Both the position numbers and the translations under genes were made by a program. Positions 29,880 through 37,747 of a DNA stretch of 64,000 bases are shown piece after piece. A model generated the notes under the pieces. That model made no database searches and had not been told where the DNA came from. It worked only from the letters and a program-made list of their open reading frames with translations. The stretch's first letter is position 1. Each line of letters begins with the position of its first letter. Source of the stretch: Bordetella genomosp. 1 (GTDB taxonomy: Bacteria > Pseudomonadota > Gammaproteobacteria > Burkholderiales > Burkholderiaceae_B); contig NZ_NEVL01000002.1 of the NCBI RefSeq assembly GCF_002261335.1, positions 372,001 to 436,000 of the forward strand. Reading direction: 5' to 3'.

Positions 29880-29912
29880 AAAAACGGCCACGAGACCATC
29901 GAAAAACGGCCA
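29880..29912. promoter_or_regulatory. AraC-type operator: direct repeat
   Basis: AAAAACGGCCA occurs twice (29880-29890 and 29902-29912), 22 bases apart start to start, about two helical turns. This is the usual geometry for AraC-family half-sites, in the divergent promoter region just upstream of the AraC gene. Confidence 0.55.
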
Positions 29913-29944
29913 GGCCCAAACCGGGCTTCGCACGGGAGACCGCC

Positions 29945-30787
29945 ATGACGACCGCAACGGCGCGTGCCGACTGGGAAACGCCGCAGGACGATCCGGACAA
30001 TCCGTTCCGATGCATCGACGCGCTGGCGGAGTGCATGGAGAAAATCAGACCGGGTAAACGGCGCATCGGATCGTTGGGCGACGAAAAGAACAAGATTCTT
30101 TGCGTCGAGCAAGGCGCGTTGAAGCTGGAGGGACCGCACGGCCAGTGGACCTTGTTGCCGGCGCACATGGTCTTCATCCCGCATGGCAGGCCCTACCGCA
30201 TCTGCACGAATCCGGACACGGTGGTCGGCGTGGTGCACCTGAGCCGGCATCACACGGTCTGGGAGCACGAAGGCTGTTGGGCCGCGCCCATCAACGGCCT
30301 GGCCAGGGAAATGCTCGGCTACGCGTTGCGGTGGGGCAGGGACCGCGCCGAGGACGATCCCGTCGCCAACGCCTACTTCAACGCGATGGGTCTGCTGTGC
30401 AGGGAGTGGTTTCGCTGCTCGCGCATGATGTGGATTCCTTTCGGCGACTCCGTCGAACTCAAACGCGCCATCGCCTACAGCCGCACACGCCTCGACTCGG
30501 TCACGATCGAACTGGCAGCCGAGGCTGCCGGCACGTCGGTGCGTACCTTGCGCCGTTACTTCCGCGATGAACTCGGCACCAGTTGGCGCCTGTTTCTGAA
30601 GGAGCTGAGGATGGCGCGCGCCATCGAGCTGCTGACCATCAGGCGTCTGTCGGTCACGCAGACGGCGCTGGAGGTAGGCTTCAACAGCGTGGCGGCTTTC
30701 ACGCTCGCCTTCACCTCGTTCACCGGCAAGACGCCGAGCGCCTACACCCGGGAATTCGCCAGCAACGGGGGCGTGCTGGCGGGATGA
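29945..30787 (+). CDS. AraC-family transcriptional regulator
   Basis: A 280-residue regulator. The N-terminal cupin-like sensor is about residues 30-125 (GALKLEGPHGQWTLLPAHMV then HGRPYRI). The C-terminal double helix-turn-helix is about 178-275, with SVTIELAAEAAGTSVRTLRR and the conserved second-helix end FNSVAAFTLAFTSFTGKTPS. GGGAGACCGCC precedes the ATG. It is divergent from the sugar ABC operon and should control it in response to a sugar-like ligand. Confidence 0.88.
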   Translation: MTTATARADWETPQDDPDNPFRCIDALAECMEKIRPGKRRIGSLGDEKNKILCVEQGALKLEGPHGQWTLLPAHMVFIPHGRPYRICTNPDTVVGVVHLSRHHTVWEHEGCWAAPINGLAREMLGYALRWGRDRAEDDPVANAYFNAMGLLCREWFRCSRMMWIPFGDSVELKRAIAYSRTRLDSVTIELAAEAAGTSVRTLRRYFRDELGTSWRLFLKELRMARAIELLTIRRLSVTQTALEVGFNSVAAFTLAFTSFTGKTPSAYTREFASNGGVLAG

Positions 30788-30935
30788 CTCGCCTCGCCGG
30801 ACTGTGGCAGCGCCGCGCGGGATGCTGGGGCCCGCAGCCCCGGGACCGCAGCGGGCGGCGGCACGGCATGGATGCTGGAGCGGCGCTGGCTCCGTCCCGC
30901 AATCTTTCGATCCGGCCCTAAGCTAAGACAAATAA

Positions 30936-30968
30936 GTAATATTGAATGGTTTCTATATTACCTATAAT
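30936..30968 (+). promoter_or_regulatory. promoter and inverted repeat of the CysB-like gene
   Basis: Inverted repeat GTAATAT-N12-ATATTAC (30936-30961) overlaps a TTGAAT box (30942-30947) and adjoins a perfect TATAAT (30963-30968). The spacing of 15 is short, suggesting a weak or activator-dependent promoter. The repeat would suit autorepression. Confidence 0.5.
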
Positions 30969-30993
30969 CAGCTTCTGTCATCAGGGGCCTGCA

Positions 30994-31938
30994 ATGAACC
31001 TTCAACAATTCCGCTTCGTGCGCGAGACCATCCGCCGGGACTTCAACCTGACCGAAGCCGCGCGCATGCTCTACACGTCGCAGCCGGGCGTTTCGAAGGC
31101 CATCATCGAGTTCGAAGACGAGCTCGGCATCAAGATTTTCGAGCGCCACGGCAAGCGCATCAAAGGGCTGACCAAGCCGGGTCTGGCCGTGTCGCAGGTG
31201 ATCGACCGCATCATGCGCGAGGTCGACAACCTCAAGAAGGTGAGCGACGAGTTTGCCCGCCGCGACGAGGGCGGCCTCGTGATCGCGTGCACGCACACCC
31301 AGGCCCGCTACCTGCTGCCGCGCGTCATCCCCGCGTTCCGCAAGCAATTCCCCAAGGTCCATCTGTCGCTGGCCGAAGGCAGCCCGGCGCAGCTGGCCGA
31401 GATGGTGCTGCACGAGCAGGCCGACCTGGCGCTGGCCACCGAGTCGCTCGCGCTGACGCCGGGCCTGGCCACGCTGCCTGTCTATGCCTGGGAGCACACC
31501 GTGGTGGTGCGCCCCGACCATCCGCTCGCCGAGTTGACCTCCAGCGAGGCCAAGCGCATCACGCTGTCGCAACTGGCGGAGTTTCCCATCGTGACCTATG
31601 ACCGCGCCTTCACGGGCCGGACCACGATCGACGAGGTGTTCGCCAGCCAGGGCGTGCATCCGGACATCGTGCTCGAGGCCATCGACGCCGACGTGATCAA
31701 GACCTACGTCGACGTGGGCCTGGGCATCGGCATCATCGCCGGCGTCGCCTACGACCCGCGCCGCGACGGCAACCTCGTGGGCCTGCCGGTGGGCCATCTC
31801 TTCGGCACGCACACCACCCGCGTGGGCGTGAAGGCCGGCGTGTTCCTGCGCGACTACGTCTACACCTTCCTCGAAATGCTGGCGCCGGCGCTCACGCGCC
31901 AGGTCGTCACCGACGCGGTGCAGGGCGTGCCGCGCTGA
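30994..31938 (+). CDS. CysB-family LysR-type regulator
   Basis: A 314-residue LTTR of the CysB/Cbl group. MNLQQFRFVRETIRRDFNLTEAA (family start MNLQQFR), the helix-turn-helix LYTSQPGVSKAIIEFEDELG (about 30-50) and TCTHTQARYLLPRVI-like effector-domain start (IACTHTQARYLLPRVIPAF) closely resemble CysB. CysB activates sulfate assimilation and senses N-acetylserine. Cbl-like paralogues control alkanesulfonate use. No sulfur genes are adjacent, so the specific regulon is open. An upstream ATG (30946) is rejected because it lies within the promoter. Confidence 0.88.
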   Translation: MNLQQFRFVRETIRRDFNLTEAARMLYTSQPGVSKAIIEFEDELGIKIFERHGKRIKGLTKPGLAVSQVIDRIMREVDNLKKVSDEFARRDEGGLVIACTHTQARYLLPRVIPAFRKQFPKVHLSLAEGSPAQLAEMVLHEQADLALATESLALTPGLATLPVYAWEHTVVVRPDHPLAELTSSEAKRITLSQLAEFPIVTYDRAFTGRTTIDEVFASQGVHPDIVLEAIDADVIKTYVDVGLGIGIIAGVAYDPRRDGNLVGLPVGHLFGTHTTRVGVKAGVFLRDYVYTFLEMLAPALTRQVVTDAVQGVPR

Positions 31939-31960
31939 GCATCGCGCAGGCTGGTCCCGG

Positions 31961-31995
31961 ACGCCGTCCCCATGTCGGGGGCGGCGTTTTTGTTT
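31961..31995 (+). terminator. terminator after the CysB-like gene
   Basis: An 11-bp stem ACGCCGTCCCC / GGGGGCGGCGT (one G-U pair) with an ATGTC loop, then TTTTGTTT. Confidence 0.8.
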
Positions 31996-32241
31996 GGGCG
32001 CGCCGGCCGGTGCGACAGCATCACCGCCGCCGTTTCCGATCGTCCTACGGGGACGCGGACCTGTTGTTCCGTCCGAGGGCTTGAATCCGGTGCAGGTTGA
32101 GGTAGATCAGGGGCGAACGCGTCCGTTCGGCGCAAGATCGGAGATGGATCGGTGGCGGAGGCAGGAGCGCCGCTATGCGAATCGAAAGGCCGATTGAAAG
32201 AATTAAATAAGAATCACTGCTATTTCGGTTGAGTCCATCAA
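31996..32241. other. gene-free stretch before the DUF2325 gene
   Basis: No coding region recognised. It becomes AT-rich from about 32190, with TTGAAA (32194-32199) as a possible -35 for the downstream gene, ahead of the Fur box. Confidence 0.45.
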
Positions 32242-32256
32242 TGGGAATCATTATCA
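32242..32256 (+). promoter_or_regulatory. Fur box upstream of the DUF2325 gene
   Basis: TGGGAATCATTATCA matches the 7-1-7 Fur motif TGATAATNATTATCA at 12 of 14 informative bases. It lies 33 bases before the start codon, where Fur-Fe(II) would block transcription. Confidence 0.6.
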
Positions 32257-32289
32257 TTACTTCCAGATCAACGACCGACGAGGCTTATC

Positions 32290-32631
32290 ATGGTTGCAGG
32301 GCTCAGCGCAGTGGTAGTGGGCGCAGACAGGCTAGGCAATATTCCGGACCTCCTCCGGGGCCACAATATTTCGATCACGCACCACATCAGTGGCCGTGAT
32401 CCTTCGCACCAGAAGAAAACGCTGCAGCTGCCCTCCGGCACGCAGCTGGTGATTCTGCTCACCGACTTCCTCGGCCACAACGTCATGAAGACGTTCCGCA
32501 ACGCCGCGCAGCGCGGCGGCATCCGCGTCGTGGCTTGTCGACGCTCGGTCTGCAGCATGCAGCAGGCGCTGCAGCAATGCGGACTCTGCGAAAACGCCGC
32601 GAACTGCAAGGCCAAGGGCAAACCCAACTGA
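32290..32631 (+). CDS. DUF2325 protein with Cys-rich C-terminus, probably iron-regulated
   Basis: A 113-residue protein. The DUF2325 fold begins with SAVVVGADRLGNIPDLLRG (Rossmann-like) and continues through QLVILLTDFLGHNVMKT. The last 35 residues carry five Cys: CRRSVC, CGLC and a final single Cys. These could bind a metal or an Fe-S cluster. GAGG 6 bases before the ATG supports the start. The Fur-like box suggests induction under iron limitation. No catalytic role is known for the family, and none is proposed. Confidence 0.75.
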   Translation: MVAGLSAVVVGADRLGNIPDLLRGHNISITHHISGRDPSHQKKTLQLPSGTQLVILLTDFLGHNVMKTFRNAAQRGGIRVVACRRSVCSMQQALQQCGLCENAANCKAKGKPN

Positions 32632-32650
32632 TCTGCAGCGCGGGCGCAGC

Positions 32651-32667
32651 GCGGGCGCAGCGCCCGC
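32651..32667. repeat. GC hairpin after the DUF2325 gene
   Basis: GCGGGCG / CGCCCGC with a CAG loop, preceded by a partial duplicate of the left arm. There is no T tract next to it. The rest of the 32632-32814 gap shows no gene. Confidence 0.45.
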
Positions 32668-32814
32668 CGCACGTCGGTCGTATCGATTTTTTTGCCGCCG
32701 GAAGGCATCGTCGCCGCTTGCTGCCTCCCCCGGACTCCGCGGGAAGGCGCCGGTGTCCCGCCTCGATGGCGGATGCCGGGAGCTGACGCGGCGGCCATGC
32801 CAGCCGTTTTTTGT

Positions 32815-32850
32815 GGGCATCGTCGGAAGATTCCGACGATGCCCTTTTTT
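32815..32850 (+). terminator. strong terminator downstream of the DUF2325 gene
   Basis: Stem GGGCATCGTCGG / CCGACGATGCCC (extendable by AA/TT) with a tight loop and a TTTTTT tail. It ends about 220 bases after the DUF2325 stop, so the mRNA would have a long 3' region. Confidence 0.8.
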
Positions 32851-32920
32851 GTGGCGGGGCCGCCCGCCACGCGCGGGCGGCCAGCGGCCAGGGCGGCCAG
32901 CGGGCAGGGCGGCCGCGGGC

Positions 32921-34255
32921 TCAGGCGCCGTAGTAGCCCGCGCGCTGCATGACGGCGGCCACTTCCGCGGCGGCGCCGTCGAGCGCCTCGCGCACCGTCT
33001 TCCTTCCGTTCAGCGCATCCGCGATGGCGCTGCCCATGCAACCGACGTCGAGCCCGTCCCACGCGGCCACCAGCGGGCGCCAGTCCGGGTCGGCGAAGCA
33101 CAGTTGCTGCCGCATGATCCGATACTCCGGAAAGCGTTCGAGCACCCGCGCGTCGCGCATCGTGCTCATCCGCGCCGGCACGCCGCCGGCGAGCGTGACC
33201 CAGCGGTCCTGCCGCTTCGCGGTCAGCCACTGCAGCAGCAGGAAGGCGGCCCGCGGGTGGCGCGCGTTGGCCGGGATGGCCAGCCCCAGGCCGCCCGTCT
33301 GTGATGCCGCGCGCACGCCCCAGGGGTGCAGCGCGTAGGCCACCTTGCCCGCCACGCGCGAGCGCGCCGGATCGCGCACGGCGCCGAACACGAGGGTGGA
33401 ATCGAGATACATCGCGGCCTCTCCCTGGAGGAAGGCCTGCAGCATGTCGTGCTGGTCGAAGCCGGGCGCGCCGGCCGGCCCGGTGGCGACGATAAGCTTG
33501 AGCAGCTCGAGCGCCTCGCATCCCGCCGCGTCGTTCAAGCGCGGGCGCCAGCCCGCATCGAAGACGCGCCCGCCGAGCGGCGCCAGGTGCAGCAGCCAGG
33601 CGTGCACGCAGTGATGGCCGGCGCGTGCGCGCGAGGCGAGCGCGCCCAGGCCGGTTCGCTCGCGCAGCAGCGGCAGCAGGTGGCGCAGCTGCGCGTAGTT
33701 GCGGGGCGCCTGCAGCCCGAGGCCGGCGAAGAGATCGTGCCGATAGGCCAGGATGGAGGTCTCGGCGCCATACGGCAGGCCGAACAGGCCCACGCCGGGG
33801 CCGGCCGGATCGCCGCGCGGGCCGCTCGCGAGCCCGATGTTGTCGAGGTAGGCCGGCACGATGTCGGCCAGGTCGAACGCGGGGTCCGCCAGCGCCGGGT
33901 CGCGCAGGTAGGGCGTGAGATCGCGGATCAGGCGGGCGCGAACGTAGGGATCCCGCCATTTGGCGAAGTAGCTGACGAGGTCGTAATCGCCCTGAGCCGC
34001 GCTTAGTGCCTGCCCTTGCAGGCGCTTCATCGCCGGGATCGGGCGCCGGTCGACCTCGACGTGGATGCCGGTGTGACGGGTGAACGCGGCCAGCACGCGC
34101 AGCATGGCTTCGTAGTGGGGATGCTCGGGAATGCTCATCGCCACTGTCTGGCCGCGGTAGCGCACGTAGCGGTCGGCGCCCGGCGCCGCGTGCGCGCGGC
34201 GCATCAGGGGCGCGGCGGTGAGCGCGGCTGCGCGGAGAAAGTGGCGGCGGTTCAT
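32921..34255 (-). CDS. Tat-exported extracellular solute-binding protein, family 1 (orphan)
   Basis: A 444-residue maltose/glycerol-phosphate-type binding protein. The start MNRRHFLRAAALTAAP carries a twin-arginine signal (RR at 3-4), with cleavage near residue 23 (AHA). SBP_bac_1 features include DYDLVSYFAKW, FGLPYGAETSILAYRHDLF (split) and a ligand loop FLQGEAAMYLDSTL. No ABC permease or ATPase lies nearby, so its transporter must be elsewhere or lost. An in-frame start 135 bases upstream only adds Arg/Pro-rich sequence and is rejected. Confidence 0.82.
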   Translation of the reverse strand: MNRRHFLRAAALTAAPLMRRAHAAPGADRYVRYRGQTVAMSIPEHPHYEAMLRVLAAFTRHTGIHVEVDRRPIPAMKRLQGQALSAAQGDYDLVSYFAKWRDPYVRARLIRDLTPYLRDPALADPAFDLADIVPAYLDNIGLASGPRGDPAGPGVGLFGLPYGAETSILAYRHDLFAGLGLQAPRNYAQLRHLLPLLRERTGLGALASRARAGHHCVHAWLLHLAPLGGRVFDAGWRPRLNDAAGCEALELLKLIVATGPAGAPGFDQHDMLQAFLQGEAAMYLDSTLVFGAVRDPARSRVAGKVAYALHPWGVRAASQTGGLGLAIPANARHPRAAFLLLQWLTAKRQDRWVTLAGGVPARMSTMRDARVLERFPEYRIMRQQLCFADPDWRPLVAAWDGLDVGCMGSAIADALNGRKTVREALDGAAAEVAAVMQRAGYYGA

Positions 34256-34474
34256 GCGCGGGTTCCTTGGGCGGGGACGATGGCGGACGCGAATCGCCGG
34301 CGCATGGGGGCGGCGGCGCGGCGCGGCGCGCATCAGGGGGCGGATCGGGTCGCAACCCGCCAACTTAGCGGCCACGCGGCGTGGCGCCACGGTGCGGCCC
34401 GGAAATCAGTCGGGATGACGCGATCGCCGTGGGCGGCCAGGGCGCGCGGTCGGCGCCGCAGGTTGCGCGCGCAA

Positions 34475-34500
34475 CAAAAAAGCGCCCGAGGGCGCTTTTT
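34475..34500. terminator. terminator of the NlpC/P60 gene (minus strand), bidirectional in form
   Basis: Stem AGCGCC / GGCGCT with a CGAG loop, flanked by an A run on the left and T run on the right. It serves the minus-strand gene ending just beyond it. Confidence 0.75.
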
Positions 34501-34520
34501 CGTGGGGGCGGCCGTGCGGC

Positions 34521-35201
34521 TCAGTCGCGCGAGGCGCGGGCCGAGGCGAGCAGGGCGCCGTCGATGCGACGCGCGCCGTTGAAGCGCTTGGACCAGTAGG
34601 CCACGGTCATGTTTTCGACGCGCACGACGCCGCCGGCGCTGGGCGAGTGCACGAAGCGGTTGTCGCCCATGTAGATGCCGACGTGCGAGTAGCGGCGGCC
34701 CAGCGTGTTGAAGAACACGAGGTCGCCGGGGCGCAGGTCGTTTTTCTCGATGGCGGTGGCGGTGCGGGCCATCTCGGCCGAATTGCGCGGCATCTTGACG
34801 CCGAGCGAGCGCTCGACCGAGTAGGCCACGAGGCCGCTGCAGTCGAAGCCGGTGTCGGGGGAGTTGCCGCCGAAGCGGTAGCGCACGCCGAGCTGGTTCA
34901 GGGCTTCGGCCACCAGCGCGCTCTCGGACGAGAACGGCGCCTGGGCTTCGCGCTGGCGTTCGCGCTTGAGCTTGTGGGTGACGAGCAGGCCGATGGGATC
35001 GTCTGCGGTGGCGACCCAGTCGGTTTCGTAGGGGTCGATCTCGGAATCGTAGCTATACGAACCGGAGGCGGACTTGTTGGCCGCGGTGCCGGCACAACCC
35101 ACCAGCCCGGCTACGCAACACGCGGCCGCCAGCAGACGCAGGCTACGCTGCGCGTGGCGGGAGAGGATGTCGGGTAGCGCGAGGGTGGAGTGTCGATGCA
35201 T
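34521..35201 (-). CDS. NlpC/P60 family lipoprotein peptidase (Spr/MepS-like)
   Basis: A 226-residue protein. An N-terminal Arg/Leu stretch and lipobox LVGCAG (about residue 36) predict a lipoprotein. The NlpC/P60 domain is about 95-215: catalytic Cys in TGFDCSGLV, catalytic His in YSHVGIYMGD, and a polar third residue (His) in NRFVHSP. Related enzymes (MepS) cut peptide cross-links in peptidoglycan. A GTG 15 bases upstream is an alternative start. It is monocistronic, with its own terminator. Confidence 0.9.
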   Translation of the reverse strand: MHRHSTLALPDILSRHAQRSLRLLAAACCVAGLVGCAGTAANKSASGSYSYDSEIDPYETDWVATADDPIGLLVTHKLKRERQREAQAPFSSESALVAEALNQLGVRYRFGGNSPDTGFDCSGLVAYSVERSLGVKMPRNSAEMARTATAIEKNDLRPGDLVFFNTLGRRYSHVGIYMGDNRFVHSPSAGGVVRVENMTVAYWSKRFNGARRIDGALLASARASRD

Positions 35202-35300
35202 GCTCGCCAAAACCACGGGTAACGGGGACGCAACCCATGGATGAAAGAAAAATTTTCAGGGATTCTACCAAACCTATTGTGACTATAGGATGGCACTAAT

Positions 35301-35315
35301 GCACCTTTTTGGTGC
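35301..35315. repeat. small inverted repeat in the nlpC-prpE intergenic region
   Basis: GCACC-TTTTT-GGTGC, nested in a looser GGCAC/GTGCC repeat, between the divergent NlpC gene and prpE. It could be an operator. The regulator is unknown. Confidence 0.3.
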
Positions 35316-35453
35316 CGAATGACGGCTGAAGCCTGCTTGATGCTAGGGCATCCCCGTATATTGGTGGCAAGACTCGTGCAAGCTTTGCCGCTGAAAATAA
35401 GGAGAAGTAAACCAAGTTGCCCAAGAGCTACCGGACCATACCAGGAGACAAGG

Positions 35454-37343
35454 ATGAAAAGAACCCGGGATTTCCATTACCGTTCTATACAAGACCGTAA
35501 TGGTTTCTGGCGTGACGAGGCCGAGCGGATCCATTGGGAGACGCCGTTCACCGAGGTGCTGGATTTCTCCCGGCCGCCGTTCGCCAAGTGGTTCGTGGGC
35601 GGCCGCACCAACCTCTGCTACAACGCGGTCGACCGGTGGCTGCCGCAACAGGCCGACCGGCCCGCGCTGATCTGGTTCTCGACCGAGGTCGACCAGCAGC
35701 AGACCTACACGCGCCAGCAGCTGTTCGACGAGGTCAACGCGGTGGCGGCGATGCTGGTCGAGCTGGGCGTGGAGAAGGGCGATCGGGTGCTGCTCTACAT
35801 GCCGATGGTGCCGCAGGCCGTGTTCACGATGCTGGCCTGCGCGCGCATCGGCGCCGTGCATTCGGTGGTGTTCGGTGGCTTCGCGTCGAGCAATCTGGCG
35901 CAGCGCATCGACGATGCGGCGCCCAAGGTGATCGTGTGTACCGACGCGGGGTCGCGTGGCGGCAAGGTGGTGGCCTACAAGCCGCTGCTCGACCGGGCGC
36001 TCGGGCTGTGCCAGTCGCCGCCGGCCAAGGTGGTGATGTACGACCGCGGGCTGGCGGAGGTCGCGCGCGTGGCCGGACGCGACCTGGACTACGCGACGCT
36101 GCGTGCGCGCCACGAGGGCGCGCGCGTGCCGGTGACCTGGCTCGAATCGTCGGAGCCCAGCTACATCCTCTACACCTCGGGTACGACGGGCCGGCCCAAG
36201 GGCGTGCAGCGCGACACGGGCGGCTACGCGGTGGCGCTGGCGACCTCGATGGAATATCTGTTCGATGGCGAGCCGGGCGACACCTACTTCTGCACCAGCG
36301 ACATCGGCTGGGTCGTGGGGCACTCCTATATTGTCTATGGCCCGCTGATCGGCGGGCAGGCCACGATCCTGTACGAAGGCACGCCGGTGCGGCCCGACGG
36401 CGGCATCCTGTGGCGGCTGGTCGAGCGCTACAAGGTCAACACCCTGTTCTCGGCGCCGACGGCGGTGCGGGTGCTCAAGCGCCAGGACCCCGCGCTGCTC
36501 AAGAAATACGATCTCTCGTCGCTGCGCGCCGTCTACCTGGCTGGCGAACCGCTGGACGAACCGACGGCGGAATGGATCTCGCAGGGCCTGGGCAAGCCCA
36601 TCATCGACAACTACTGGCAAACCGAATCGGGCTGGCCGATCCTGTCGGCGCAGCCCGGCGTCGAACGCGTGCCGACCCGCTTCGGCAGCCCCAGCTTTCC
36701 GGTGTACGGCTTCGACGCGCGCATCGTGAGCGAGGCGGACGGGCGCGACCTTGGGCCCAACCAGAAGGGCGTGGTGGCGATCGAGCCGCCCCTGCCGCCG
36801 GGGGCGATGAGCACGATCTGGGGCGACGACGAGCGCTTCGTGCAGACCTACTTCACCTCCATCCCGGGTCGCCAGCTCTACTCCACCTTCGACTGGGGCC
36901 TGGTCGACGACGACGGCTACTGGTTCATCCTGGGCCGCACCGATGACGTGATCAACGTGGCCGGCCACCGGCTCGGCACGCGCGAGATCGAGGAGTCGGT
37001 CAACAACCACGGCGGCGTGGCCGAGTGCGCGGTGGTGGGCGTGGCCGACAGCCTGAAGGGGCAGGTCGCCATGGCGTTCGTCGTCCTCAAGTCGCCCGAC
37101 CAGGCCGAAGGTGCGGCCGCGGCGCAGGCGCTGGAAGCGGATATCATGCGGCTGGTGGAAGATCAGTTGGGCGCGGTGGCGCGGCCGGCGCGCATCCGTT
37201 TCGTGGGGGCATTGCCCAAGACCCGTTCCGGCAAGGTGCTCAGGCGTGCGATCGTGGCGGTCTGCGAAGGCCGCGATCCCGGCGATCTGACCACCATCGA
37301 AGATCCTCTTGCCCTGGAACAAATCAAGGAATCGCTCCAATGA
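35454..37343 (+). CDS. prpE: propionate--CoA ligase
   Basis: A 629-residue Acs-type adenylate-forming ligase that makes propionyl-CoA. Motifs: YTSGTTGRPKGVQRD (phosphate loop), YWQTESGWPI, the FDWGLVDDDGYW/GRTDDVINVAGHR hinge, and Lys in PKTRSGKVLRR (the acetylation-regulated Lys of the family). It differs from Acs in the RDTGGYAVALATSM segment typical of PrpE. AGGAGACAAGG precedes the ATG. The prpBCD methylcitrate genes are not adjacent. It overlaps the next gene by 4 bases. Confidence 0.92.
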   Translation: MKRTRDFHYRSIQDRNGFWRDEAERIHWETPFTEVLDFSRPPFAKWFVGGRTNLCYNAVDRWLPQQADRPALIWFSTEVDQQQTYTRQQLFDEVNAVAAMLVELGVEKGDRVLLYMPMVPQAVFTMLACARIGAVHSVVFGGFASSNLAQRIDDAAPKVIVCTDAGSRGGKVVAYKPLLDRALGLCQSPPAKVVMYDRGLAEVARVAGRDLDYATLRARHEGARVPVTWLESSEPSYILYTSGTTGRPKGVQRDTGGYAVALATSMEYLFDGEPGDTYFCTSDIGWVVGHSYIVYGPLIGGQATILYEGTPVRPDGGILWRLVERYKVNTLFSAPTAVRVLKRQDPALLKKYDLSSLRAVYLAGEPLDEPTAEWISQGLGKPIIDNYWQTESGWPILSAQPGVERVPTRFGSPSFPVYGFDARIVSEADGRDLGPNQKGVVAIEPPLPPGAMSTIWGDDERFVQTYFTSIPGRQLYSTFDWGLVDDDGYWFILGRTDDVINVAGHRLGTREIEESVNNHGGVAECAVVGVADSLKGQVAMAFVVLKSPDQAEGAAAAQALEADIMRLVEDQLGAVARPARIRFVGALPKTRSGKVLRRAIVAVCEGRDPGDLTTIEDPLALEQIKESLQ

Positions 37344-37747
37344 AAACCAAACCCGTGCTGGTTGCGGAAGATGTGAAGAAGATCCTGGCGGCCGCCGAAG
37401 CGCATGCGCTGGCCAACAAGTGGGCCGTGACCATCGCGGTGGTCGACGATGGCGGCCACCTGCTGGGCATGCTGCGTGGCGACGGCGCCGCGCCGATCTC
37501 CTCGCACATCGCGCCGGCGAAGGCGCGCACCGCCGCGCTGGGCCGCCGCGAATCGCGCATCTACGAAGAGATCATCAACAACGGCCGCTATTCGTTCCTG
37601 TCGGCGCCGCTGATCGAAGGCATGCTCGAAGGCGGCGTGCCGATCCAGGCCAATGGCGAAACGCTGGGCGCCGTGGGCGTGTCGGGCGTGAAGTCCACCG
37701 AAGACGCCGAGATCGCCCGCGCCGGCATCGCCGCGATCGGTCTATGA
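37340..37747 (+). CDS. GlcG/HbpS-family protein
   Basis: A 135-residue single-domain protein of the GlcG/HbpS family (DUF336): AVTIAVVDDGGHLLGMLRGDGA then APAKARTAALGRRES and GGVPIQANGETLGAVGVSG. Family members include the heme-degrading HbpS of Streptomyces and adjuncts to glycolate or diol catabolism. Its start overlaps prpE (ATGA) and its stop overlaps the next gene (ATGA), so it is firmly in the prpE operon. A role in propionate metabolism is unproven. Confidence 0.85.
   Translation: MKTKPVLVAEDVKKILAAAEAHALANKWAVTIAVVDDGGHLLGMLRGDGAAPISSHIAPAKARTAALGRRESRIYEEIINNGRYSFLSAPLIEGMLEGGVPIQANGETLGAVGVSGVKSTEDAEIARAGIAAIGL

Noticed and set aside
30946-30993. Upstream ATG extending the CysB-like protein
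   Set aside because: It lies between the -35 and -10 boxes, and the added residues do not match the CysB N-terminus, which begins MNLQQFR.
32651-32667. GC hairpin after the DUF2325 gene as a terminator
   Set aside because: The T run is more than 20 bases away. The true terminator is the longer stem at 32815.
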